Shown here: positions 1-7,373 of the stretch, one piece after another
Layout: every line of letters starts with the position of its first letter
Numbering within the stretch: the first letter of the stretch is position 1
Origin: an uncultured Clostridia bacterium
Lineage (GTDB): Bacteria > Bacillota > Clostridia > Christensenellales > Borkfalkiaceae
DNA: 64,000 nt
Reading direction: 5' to 3'
NCBI GenBank assembly: GCA_934271265.1
Contig: CAKQRE010000022.1
Location: 15,100-79,099 of the forward strand
Program-made: the position numbers and the translations under genes
The notes under the pieces: model-generated
Told to the model about the DNA's origin: nothing
What the model saw: the letters and a program-made list of their open reading frames with translations, nothing else
The model's database searches: none

Positions 1-246
1 CACTTCCGTTCCCCACTGCGAAAGCCCCGCGACGCCGGCACAGATCAGGGCAAACAGACCGATCGTTTTCATCCGATCGAAATCGACGTTGTCCTTTCCG
101 ATAATACAGTCCGTCGCCTTACCGAACAAAACGGGAAGAAAGAGGGACGCAACCACAAAGATCGCGGAAAAAAACAAAGAAAGAATGAGCAACCATTTAT
201 ATCCTTCGATATAGCGGAACAGTCTTTTAAAAAAAGAACCTTTCAT
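1..246 (-). CDS. ABC exporter half-transporter, N-terminal part (cut by window edge)
   Basis: Only the first 82 codons are in the window; the gene continues past position 1. Translation begins MKGSFFKRLFRYIEGYKWLL and runs into a hydrophobic stretch (LLILSLFFSAIFVVASLFLP), as in the first transmembrane helix of an ABC exporter. The start codon overlaps the stop of the upstream ABC gene in an ATGA arrangement (243-246), so the two halves are probably translationally coupled. Because the upstream half has a degenerate ATPase site, this partner is expected to carry the catalytically competent site; its nucleotide-binding domain lies outside the window, so this is inference. Confidence 0.8.
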   Translation of the reverse strand, partial: MKGSFFKRLFRYIEGYKWLLILSLFFSAIFVVASLFLPVLFGKATDCIIGKDNVDFDRMKTIGLFALICAGVAGLSQWGTEV

Positions 247-1952
247 CTTTCGTCTCCTTTCACCTGCGAAAGGTGGATCTCACGGTAGGTTTCGCAAGTA
301 TTCATCAGCTCGTCATGCGAGCCGATCCCGACGACTTTTCCGTCATCCAGCACGACGATGAAATCCGCCGTGCGCACGGACGCCGTTCTCTGCGATACGA
401 TAAAGACCGTAGGCTTGGGAGAAAGATTATGAATGCTGCGGCGAAGCGCGAGATCGGTGGCATAGTCGAGAGCGGAAGAAGAATCGTCCAGAATCAGAAT
501 ATCCGGTCTGCCTGCAAGCGCGCGCGCCACGGAAAGTCTTTGTCTCTGTCCGCCGGAGAAGTTTTTACCTCCCTGCTCCACGGCGGCGCCGAGCCCCCCT
601 TTCGAGGAAACGACGTCCGCTCCCTGTGCCGTTTCCGCAGCTTTCGCAAGCGTCTCTTCGGGAATTTCCTTTCTGCCGAAGCGAAGATTGGAATCGATCG
701 AACCGTGGAAAAGGGTTGCTTTCTGCAACGCGATCCCGACGATCTTATGCAATTCTTCTTCCGTATACGCGCCGACGTCCCTTCCGCCGATACTGACCGT
801 ACCCGACGAAGGTCGATACAACGCAGGCAAAAGATTCACAAGCGTCGATTTCCCGCTGCCCGTTCCGCCGATCACGCCGACCGTCTGTCCCCGTTCCACA
901 CGGAAGCTGACGTCCGACAAACTTTCGCCGCCTTCGCCGTAACGAACGGACACGTGATCGAATTCGACGTACGAATCGGACACCTTGCCCCGTTTCGGAT
1001 CCGGCAGCGTTTCATCCTCGCACAAAACGGAATCGATCCTCTTTCCGCAGGCAAGAGCCTTGGATACGGAAACGATCAGATTTGCGAATTTCACGAGTTC
1101 CACGAGGATCTGAGACATATAGTCATACAACGCAACCGTCTGCCCCTGCGTGAGATCGCCCTGTCCCACGCGGATACCGCTGACGTATAACAGAGCGACG
1201 ATCGCACAGTTCACGAGCGCGAACGTCAAGGGATTAAGAAGAGAAGAAATGCGACCGACGCCGTTCTGAAACTTCTCAAATGCGGCGGTTTTCGACTTAT
1301 AGGCTTTCGTTTCGTTTTCTTCCGCACCGAACGCACGGATAACGCGGACCCCCGTGAGGTTATCTCTCGCCGCAGAAGAAACCGCGTCGAGCTTACGTTG
1401 CGCCTCCCCGTAACGAGGCATCGTGGTCTTCATGATAAGGGCGACCACGACGGACAAAAGAAGGATCACGGCAACAAATACGAGCGCGACTTTCCGATCG
1501 ATCAGAAGCGCCGCCGCGAGCGCGCCGAGTACCACGAAGGGAGAACGGAGCAACAGGCGCAGAACGAGGTTCGTACCGCTTTGCAGCTGGTTGATATCGC
1601 TCGTCATGCGGGTGATCATGGGCGAAACGCCGATCTTATCCGTCTTTTCCAAAGGAAGTTTCAGAAGTTTGGCAAACAGGTTTTCGCGAACGTCGGAAGA
1701 AAAGCCCGTCGCCGCGCGCGCCGAGAAAAACTGTCCCGTAAGCGAGAATGCAAGACCGGCAAGACCGCAGACGATCATCAGAATAAAATCGACGATCACG
1801 ACGTTTTTCTGCCCGCCTTTCACGCCGCGATCGATGACGTCCGCCACGATAAGCGGAATAAGAAGCTCGAGCGTTGCCTCGCACAGTTTGAAAAGAGGTG
1901 CGAGAATACAGTCGCGCTTGTACTTCTTCAGATGAGAAAAAAGAACTTTCAC
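243..1952 (-). CDS. Heterodimeric ABC exporter subunit with degenerate ATPase site
   Basis: A 569-residue fused permease-ATPase. Six hydrophobic helices fill roughly residues 15-300 and the nucleotide-binding domain residues 328-560. Visible motifs are Walker A GGTGSGKST (362-370), signature FSGGQ (465-469) and Walker B ILILDD (485-490). The catalytic glutamate normally following Walker B is replaced (LDDSSSALD) and the H-loop histidine is glutamine (VSQRTAS, about 521). This pair of changes is typical of the non-canonical half of heterodimeric exporters such as TM287/288 or BmrCD. The start is GTG with AAGGAG five bases upstream (1958-1963). The neighbour downstream overlaps by four bases and is the presumed partner. 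Likely role: export of drugs, lipids or peptides across the cytoplasmic membrane; substrate unknown. Confidence 0.9.
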   Translation of the reverse strand: MKVLFSHLKKYKRDCILAPLFKLCEATLELLIPLIVADVIDRGVKGGQKNVVIVDFILMIVCGLAGLAFSLTGQFFSARAATGFSSDVRENLFAKLLKLPLEKTDKIGVSPMITRMTSDINQLQSGTNLVLRLLLRSPFVVLGALAAALLIDRKVALVFVAVILLLSVVVALIMKTTMPRYGEAQRKLDAVSSAARDNLTGVRVIRAFGAEENETKAYKSKTAAFEKFQNGVGRISSLLNPLTFALVNCAIVALLYVSGIRVGQGDLTQGQTVALYDYMSQILVELVKFANLIVSVSKALACGKRIDSVLCEDETLPDPKRGKVSDSYVEFDHVSVRYGEGGESLSDVSFRVERGQTVGVIGGTGSGKSTLVNLLPALYRPSSGTVSIGGRDVGAYTEEELHKIVGIALQKATLFHGSIDSNLRFGRKEIPEETLAKAAETAQGADVVSSKGGLGAAVEQGGKNFSGGQRQRLSVARALAGRPDILILDDSSSALDYATDLALRRSIHNLSPKPTVFIVSQRTASVRTADFIVVLDDGKVVGIGSHDELMNTCETYREIHLSQVKGDER

Positions 1953-2139
1953 TTGTACTCCTTATGTTTCGTTATGCGACTGTCCGACGGAATGGCGGCA
2001 TTGCCGGAAAACGGCGTTTCCGCTCTGCGAACAGATCGCGCAATCGTTTTATCTTCCTTGTTTTAAGCCCACGCGTTTGCCTTCGGCGCCCCGAAAGAAG
2101 GAACCTTTCCCGCAACGCCTACCGCATCGAAAGGAAAGC

Positions 2140-3555
2140 TCACTTTTCCCCGAGCACGTTGAGAACTTTTCTTCTCAACGCCTCGTTTTCCCCGCCGATC
2201 AGAAGTTCGTCGTTTAAACGATAAAACTCGTCGCACCCGAACAACGTGAGAAAAGTAACGAAATCTTCGTTTGAGAGAGAGGTGGTAAGCATTGCCGTAA
2301 GCTCCTGTTTTTTTCCGAGACTCTCTTCGGCAAACCGCAGGAGATTTCCGATTTTTAACGACGCCTCTTCTCCGCCCTTCAGCATTTTATCCCGATTCCG
2401 ACTCAGCGATTCTTCGGGAGATTTCTCACCTAAAAGACCGATCATCGACTTATAGACAGATCTTTTTTCGGGATCGCCACACGCGGCAAGGAGAGAGGAA
2501 ATGCGTTCGGATTCTTTTTTCCTCTCTTCCTGCGTTTTCGCCTTTTTCAGCTCGTCCTCGAAAAAAACCTGGTTATTATACGCCGCCACCGCGGAAGACG
2601 AGATCCTGCAGATCTTTCCGCGCAGGATCTCCGCCACGGCGAAACGCTCGTCGAAAGGCTTCCCGTCGAGATCGATCTTTTTCGTTTTTCCCGTTTCCGC
2701 GTCGTCCGACGAAAGAAGTTCGCGATAACCCCCGAACAACCCGTAAAACCGGAAGAATGCGGACGAGATCTCCGCGCTTCTCACATACTGCGAAATAAGA
2801 GAAAGCGTAACCTCGTATCCGAACTTTTCGTACGAACGAAGAGCATAAGAAAGGTCTTCCCATCCGCGCGGCGTAACGAATTCGTACTCCGTCTGCCCGC
2901 GTTCGGCAAAAAAGAGTTTATCTCTGTTTTCGGAAAGAAAAAGCAAAATGCTCTCATGGATATCGTGGTTGACCGCATACACCGAAAAGGCTTCGTAATC
3001 GGGGCTGACTTCCATTTTCTTCACGCGGTCGAGAGTGACCATATCGAGCTCGGTCGCCGATTTGTTGTATTCCTCCGGATTTCCCGCGGCAACGAGCACC
3101 CATCCGCGCGGGATCTCGTGCGAGCCGAATTTTTTATGTTGCAGAAGTTCGAGCATGGCGGGAGCAAGCGTTTCGGAAACACAGTTGATCTCGTCGAGAA
3201 AGAGGATCCCCTCTTTCTTACCCTGTTTTTCGATCGCCTCGTATACGTCCGCCACGATTTCGCTCATCGTGTATTCCGTGACCGAATATTCTCTGCCCCC
3301 GAACGTTTCCTTTGCAATGTACGGAAGCCCGAGCGCCGACTGGCGGGTATGATGAGTGAGCGTATAACTTAAAAACCCGATCCCGAGTTCCTCGCCGATC
3401 TTACTCATGATCGCCGTTTTGCCGATGCCGGGCGCGCCGATCAGAAGAACGGGGCGCTGCCTTTCCAGCGGGATCAGATAATCTCCGTTTTCGTTTTTAT
3501 CGAGATAGATGGTTACGGTTTTTTTGATTTCGTTTTTCGCTTCGAGTATATTCAT
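2140..3555 (-). CDS. MoxR-like AAA+ ATPase
   Basis: A 471-residue AAA+ ATPase. Near the N-terminus it shows Walker A GAPGIGKT and Walker B ILFLDEIN, followed by the AAGNPEEYN segment expected around sensor 1 and a TLDRVKKMEV stretch as in MoxR/RavA proteins. The C-terminal 200 residues are charged helix-rich sequence with no motif I recognise, longer than the roughly 330-residue minimal MoxR. An AAGGAGAG site precedes the ATG. It is the third gene of a same-strand cassette (27-base gap from the VWA gene). MoxR proteins commonly act as chaperone-like ATPases working with a VWA-domain protein encoded beside them, which fits here; the client is unknown. Confidence 0.85.
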   Translation of the reverse strand: MNILEAKNEIKKTVTIYLDKNENGDYLIPLERQRPVLLIGAPGIGKTAIMSKIGEELGIGFLSYTLTHHTRQSALGLPYIAKETFGGREYSVTEYTMSEIVADVYEAIEKQGKKEGILFLDEINCVSETLAPAMLELLQHKKFGSHEIPRGWVLVAAGNPEEYNKSATELDMVTLDRVKKMEVSPDYEAFSVYAVNHDIHESILLFLSENRDKLFFAERGQTEYEFVTPRGWEDLSYALRSYEKFGYEVTLSLISQYVRSAEISSAFFRFYGLFGGYRELLSSDDAETGKTKKIDLDGKPFDERFAVAEILRGKICRISSSAVAAYNNQVFFEDELKKAKTQEERKKESERISSLLAACGDPEKRSVYKSMIGLLGEKSPEESLSRNRDKMLKGGEEASLKIGNLLRFAEESLGKKQELTAMLTTSLSNEDFVTFLTLFGCDEFYRLNDELLIGGENEALRRKVLNVLGEK

Positions 3556-3582
3556 AGTCCGTTAATCTCTCCTTTTTATCAG

Positions 3583-4827
3583 TTATTCCGTGAGACGATA
3601 GGCGAATTTCGGTACGGCAACTTTATCTTTATCCTTACCGAACAGGACAAACGCCGACGGAAACGGGGGGACCCGCGAGGGAAACACACCTAAGCCGTCG
3701 GTAAAATATATCAACCCGCGGATCCTTTTCCCCGAACGGGATTCCTTTTCCAGCAGATCGAAAACGGGTCGGAAATCCGTTCCGCCGCCGCCCGTCAGCT
3801 CGAAAGAATCCATCAGAGCGTCGAACTCCCTGCGCGTTCTCACCGTCACGTCCGAACGGATACGATCGTCGCACTGAATGATCCGGACGCCCGTTCCGAA
3901 TTCTTCCCCGCCCGCCTGTTCGATCACGGAACGGGTCTCTTCCAAAAAAATGCGGACGGGCTTTCCCTTCGTGCTCCCGGAGGTATCGATCGCGATCGCA
4001 AGGGATTCGGCATGCCTGTCTTCCTTTGTTTCCGTGCTTTCGATCAGAGGAAGATTCCCGTACAACGAAAGCCCGTAAGTATAATAGTTCAGATCGAACT
4101 CGTCCTGCGAAAGACCTTTTTTCTCTTTTTGCTTTAAAATACGCCGCAGAAACGCACGGTAGCTCAATCTTTTTCCGGCACTGACGGAAAGCAGATCCTT
4201 CATCGTGCCTTCTTCCACTCCGGGCGAAGAAAAAGTCTGCAAAGCGATCTTTCTCCAAAGCTCTTCGAGCCCGTCGTCGGAAACCTCGCTCTCCTCTTTC
4301 CCTTCGCGATCCTTCGTTTGCCACAGGGAATGATCGCAAAGGGAAAACAAGGCGGCAAGTCTGTCTTTTTCTTCCTGCGGTTTTCCTTGCAGATACCGTT
4401 CGCAGGAAGAAGCGTTCATCACGTCATATTCATCGATAATCGACTTATAAACGCCTTTTCTTTCCGATTTATCCCGATGAGAGCCGAAGAAAAGCCCCAT
4501 TTCGTCCGTCACGCAGGCAGTACAGATATCCGCCGCGACGGACCAGTCGGGAAAACGATCCGCTTTGTGGAAAGGATGCAGAAACAGGCAATGCAGAAGG
4601 GGGTGAAGGATAACGACCGCCCCGTCGCCGCCGTCCGCATAGTACCGAAGAAGTTTCTCACCGTCGAAATTCAACGTTCTTCCGTCCGTTGCGACGAGAT
4701 ATGGATATTCGCCGACGTTCATCGCAAGTTTTCCGAGCGGATAAGATAAGTATCCGTAATCCGCGCATATCCTGTTTTTTTCCGCCTGCAGGATCTCTTC
4801 CGCAAGGGCGGGAATATTCTCGTTCAT
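3583..4827 (-). CDS. VWA-like domain protein with N-terminal metallopeptidase-like domain (DUF2201 type)
   Basis: A 414-residue protein. Near residues 75-85 lies HPLLHCLFLHP, an H-x3-H-x4-H pattern like the putative metallopeptidase N-domain of DUF2201 proteins. The C-terminal half carries a VWA-like fold: AIDTSGST supplies the DxSxS metal-binding site, GGGGTDF the later threonine/aspartate, and YFTDGLG the final aspartate. It ends one base before the next cassette member's reading frame: the upstream DUF4116 gene stops at 4829-4831 and this ATG is at 4825-4827, so coupling is likely. Gene pairs of MoxR ATPase plus VWA/metallopeptidase are a known theme in bacteria; the biochemical function of this pair is not established. 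Confidence 0.8.
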   Translation of the reverse strand: MNENIPALAEEILQAEKNRICADYGYLSYPLGKLAMNVGEYPYLVATDGRTLNFDGEKLLRYYADGGDGAVVILHPLLHCLFLHPFHKADRFPDWSVAADICTACVTDEMGLFFGSHRDKSERKGVYKSIIDEYDVMNASSCERYLQGKPQEEKDRLAALFSLCDHSLWQTKDREGKEESEVSDDGLEELWRKIALQTFSSPGVEEGTMKDLLSVSAGKRLSYRAFLRRILKQKEKKGLSQDEFDLNYYTYGLSLYGNLPLIESTETKEDRHAESLAIAIDTSGSTKGKPVRIFLEETRSVIEQAGGEEFGTGVRIIQCDDRIRSDVTVRTRREFDALMDSFELTGGGGTDFRPVFDLLEKESRSGKRIRGLIYFTDGLGVFPSRVPPFPSAFVLFGKDKDKVAVPKFAYRLTE

Positions 4828-4828
4828 A

Positions 4829-6121
4829 TCATCTCCCCCTTTGCGCCGCCTCGATCACAACGGGGTCATTTTTCAGATCGGGCGGAAGAAATTCATAATT
4901 GCGGTAATCTCTGCGGCAGGCGCGCACCGCGGACGCTTCGTCCAGAGCGGCGTCCGGGATCTCCGACAAGATCGGCGGGTCGCTGTTTTTTACGATATAG
5001 GTTTCGATACACGTAGAAACAATGCTTTTATCAAACCTTAACGAACTGTTTTTCAGTAAAACGAGAATCCTCCCGTCGACCTCCGCCGCGGCGGAAACGA
5101 TCTCTCTGTCTTCGTAATAAGCCGAACCGGACGTAAACAGAAAATCGATCGCCTTACGCGATTTTCTCCGAAGGGTGATCAGAAGTTTCTTTCTCGAATC
5201 GTCTTCTTTCCTCACAAGCAGTTTTTCCTTTCCCGCATAGCGAAGAAGAAGGGGCAACACCCGCCTTTTCCCGTTTGCCGACGCATAGGCGATAAACGGA
5301 AAAACTTTTGACGGCGTAAGGATCCTCTTTTCGAGAAGAAGAGACAGGGCTTCTTTGTCGTCCCGATCGATCGAAATGCGGAAAAGCTCTTCCTTTCCGG
5401 TCGGCACCCCCGTAAGAACGGGCAACAGGAGCATCAGCTTTTCCCTGTCGAGATCGGCAAGCGAAAGATTCTGCTGTGTGCCGGGATTCACGGGGATCCC
5501 CCTCTCCGAGATCTCGCGGAACAATCCGTACGGGCTGTCCCGGTAAAGGACGTTCTGACCGACGGAATCTCCTTTCGTCTGCACCGCCGCGGCAAATACT
5601 TCGCGGTTGCGAAAAGCGTCGTCCGAGAGAAAATTCACAGCTTTGCGGTTTGCCCGTATCGCGGTCAGTGCGATCTCGGGATCGGCGCGCACTTCTTCCG
5701 AAAAATATGCAACGGCAAGAGGATTTCTCGCTACGGCTGCCTTCGCAACCTTTTTGTCGCATAAAAACTTTTCCGGCAGCAAAGCCAACCCTTCGTTCCC
5801 GAGCGAAGCGACCCTCATGACGACTCCTTCCGAATCGCTTGCAGGCGGAAGAACGTAAGAATAGTTGCCGTAAAAACGGGAAACCGCCGCAAGCGCGACC
5901 TCTTCGTCTCCCCTGAGCCGATCGGAAACGAAACGAAAACAGTTTCCGCCCGCGCCGATCGCCGCAAGCGCGACCTCTTTATCGTCCTTCAGTTGTTCGC
6001 ATGCGTATTCGAGATCGTTCGGACATTTCGCCACGACGGCAAGCGTGATTTCTTTATCTCTCTGAAATCTCTCGTTCTGCGGGTATTCTTTTATATATCT
6101 GCCGATCTGCGAGGCTACCAC
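4829..6121 (-). CDS. DUF4116-repeat protein
   Basis: A 430-residue protein with tandem repeats of about 25 residues in the first half, each ending in a pattern such as DKEVALAAI, DEEVALAAV, DPEIALTAI and NREVFAAAV, with intervening segments of the type FRFVSDRLR or VNFLSDDAF. This is the DUF4116 style of repeat. The second half is leucine-rich and basic with weaker repeats. No signal peptide or membrane segment is visible. Translation starts at GTG with AAAGGAG about eight bases upstream, and a good promoter lies 95 bases before it. It is the first gene of the MoxR/VWA cassette, so it may be a scaffold or target recogniser for that pair; this is inference from context only. Confidence 0.7.
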   Translation of the reverse strand: MVASQIGRYIKEYPQNERFQRDKEITLAVVAKCPNDLEYACEQLKDDKEVALAAIGAGGNCFRFVSDRLRGDEEVALAAVSRFYGNYSYVLPPASDSEGVVMRVASLGNEGLALLPEKFLCDKKVAKAAVARNPLAVAYFSEEVRADPEIALTAIRANRKAVNFLSDDAFRNREVFAAAVQTKGDSVGQNVLYRDSPYGLFREISERGIPVNPGTQQNLSLADLDREKLMLLLPVLTGVPTGKEELFRISIDRDDKEALSLLLEKRILTPSKVFPFIAYASANGKRRVLPLLLRYAGKEKLLVRKEDDSRKKLLITLRRKSRKAIDFLFTSGSAYYEDREIVSAAAEVDGRILVLLKNSSLRFDKSIVSTCIETYIVKNSDPPILSEIPDAALDEASAVRACRRDYRNYEFLPPDLKNDPVVIEAAQRGR

Positions 6122-6215
6122 TTCCGATCTCCTTTTTCTTTTTGCTATCCGCGAACCGCAGGAACGAAGGATCTCTTCCCCGAAAATCGGATATGCGTTC
6201 CGCGACCATTCTATT

Positions 6216-6244
6216 ATTATAGCAAATCCCCTTTAAACTTTCCA
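6216..6244 (-). promoter_or_regulatory. Promoter of the DUF4116-VWA-MoxR cassette
   Basis: On the minus strand, TGGAAA, a 17-base spacer and TGCTATAAT: a perfect -10 hexamer (6216-6221) with an extended TGn element. The -35 matches four of six bases. It faces the GTG at 6121 and is back-to-back with the pot operon promoter. Confidence 0.6.
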
Positions 6245-6365
6245 CTCTTTTTACGCCACTTTCCGCACTTTTTTTATTTTTTCATTTTCTCCCGATCCGA
6301 GGCGGAAAAACCGCAGGAAGAACTTTCATCCGGGCGGATATGGTTTTTTTCTCTTAAATAACGCC

Positions 6366-6380
6366 GATAATCGACTTATT
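6366..6380 (+). repeat. Intergenic copy of the recurrent TCGACTTATA-like motif
   Basis: GATAATCGACTTATT, one base different from the TCGACTTATA core found repeatedly in this window. It sits between the divergent promoters of the MoxR cassette and the pot operon, outside any gene. See the finding on the motif family. Confidence 0.5.
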
Positions 6381-6478
6381 GCCATGTTTTTCTTAAAGGC
6401 AACGAGCGTGCGTCTTCCCCCCTTTCGGAATACGGAAAATATTTTCTGAAAAATTTATGAAAACGGCGGGTAAAACAG

Positions 6479-6507
6479 TTGACAAACAATATGAAAAAAA
6501 TTATAAT
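6479..6507 (+). promoter_or_regulatory. Consensus sigma-A promoter of the XRE-potABCD operon
   Basis: TTGACA (6479-6484), exactly 17 bases, TATAAT (6502-6507): a full consensus match. Predicted transcription start is near 6514, immediately before the inverted-repeat operator array, so a bound repressor would sit on the start site and the first transcribed bases. Confidence 0.8.
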
Positions 6508-6518
6508 TATCGCCGTTG

Positions 6519-6607
6519 GTTTACTTTTGGTAAACTTTTGGTTTAAAGAAACTGAACTCTTTAAACTTTTGGTTTACAATCCCTAAATCTTCTAAACTTT
6601 TTGTTTA
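6519..6607. promoter_or_regulatory. Operator array of TAAAC-N5-GTTTA inverted repeats
   Basis: Four related palindromes follow the promoter: GTTTAC-TTTTG-GTAAAC (6519-6535), TAAAC-TTTTG-GTTTA (6531-6545), the same again (6562-6576), and TAAAC-TTTTT-GTTTA (6593-6607). The spacer is almost always TTTTG. The first two overlap; the next sites follow at 31-base spacing, about three helical turns. The next gene encodes an XRE-cupin regulator, which is the obvious candidate to bind here and autoregulate the operon. That assignment is inference. Confidence 0.7.
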
Positions 6608-6699
6608 AAGGAACCGCCCCGTATAAAACATACGCGATGCGGTAAACCGACGAAATACAGGCGGAGAAAACCTGCCGGAAGAAAGAGAAGGAAGAAGAA

Positions 6700-7233
6700 A
6701 TGGAAATCGGAAGCAAGATCAAAGCGTTAAGGCTTCAGTACGATCTGACGCAGGAAGAACTCGCCAACAGATGCGAACTGACGAAAGGTTATATCAGTCA
6801 GCTGGAAAACGACCTGACCAGCCCGTCGATCGCGACTCTTGTGGATATTCTGTCGGCACTCGGCACCACGCTGAAAGACTTTTTTGCGGAAGAACCGGAA
6901 GAAAAAATCGTTTTCAAAGAAGAAGAATTCAACGAGAAAGATACGGGGGCATACAAACTGAACTGGCTTGTGACAAATGCGCAGAAAAACATGATGGAAC
7001 CTATCCTCGTGGAGCTCTCGCCCCGTCGCACGACCGAAAAAGACGTCCCTCACGAGGGAGAAGAATTCGGCTACGTGCTTGCAGGCTCGATCACGATCTG
7101 GCTCGGGAACAAGAAATATCGCTGTAACAAAGGGGAAAGTTTTTATTTCGTTTCCTCAAAAACACATTACATCGAGAACCCGAGAGACACCACGGCGAAA
7201 TTTCTGTGGGTCTCCTGCCCGCCGAACTTCTGA
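6700..7233 (+). CDS. XRE-family regulator with C-terminal cupin domain (PuuR-like)
   Basis: A 177-residue protein. Residues 6-60 form a helix-turn-helix (LTQEELANRCELTKGYISQL). Residues 100-173 form a cupin beta-barrel with HEGEEFGYVLAGS and a later GESFYF/SKTHYIENP segment holding the second histidine. This layout is standard for PuuR-type regulators that sense small metabolites. It is the first gene after the operator array and stands 140 bases before potA on the same strand, as in many Firmicutes polyamine operons. It probably represses its own operon and responds to polyamine level. Ribosome binding is by GAAGGAAG shortly before the ATG. Confidence 0.88.
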   Translation: MEIGSKIKALRLQYDLTQEELANRCELTKGYISQLENDLTSPSIATLVDILSALGTTLKDFFAEEPEEKIVFKEEEFNEKDTGAYKLNWLVTNAQKNMMEPILVELSPRRTTEKDVPHEGEEFGYVLAGSITIWLGNKKYRCNKGESFYFVSSKTHYIENPRDTTAKFLWVSCPPNF

Positions 7234-7373
7234 GACGAGACGGGCAAGCGTAAACGCTGCCGCGAAAACAAGCGCATAAACCCGCGTATAAGCGCGGGAA
7301 CGACGGAAACACGAAATTTTCCGGCAAAACGTAAAACAAGAAAATCCCGGGCAACCCCCAAGGAGATAAATTT

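Noticed and set aside
273..1190. A 305-codon plus-strand open frame
   Set aside because: It lies antisense to the ABC exporter gene, which has complete family motifs. The frame is arginine-rich with no recognisable domain and no ribosome binding site.
6519..6607. A CRISPR-like or iteron repeat array
   Set aside because: The repeats are short palindromes with near-identical 5-base spacers directly after a promoter, so they fit transcription factor operators rather than CRISPR repeats or replication iterons.
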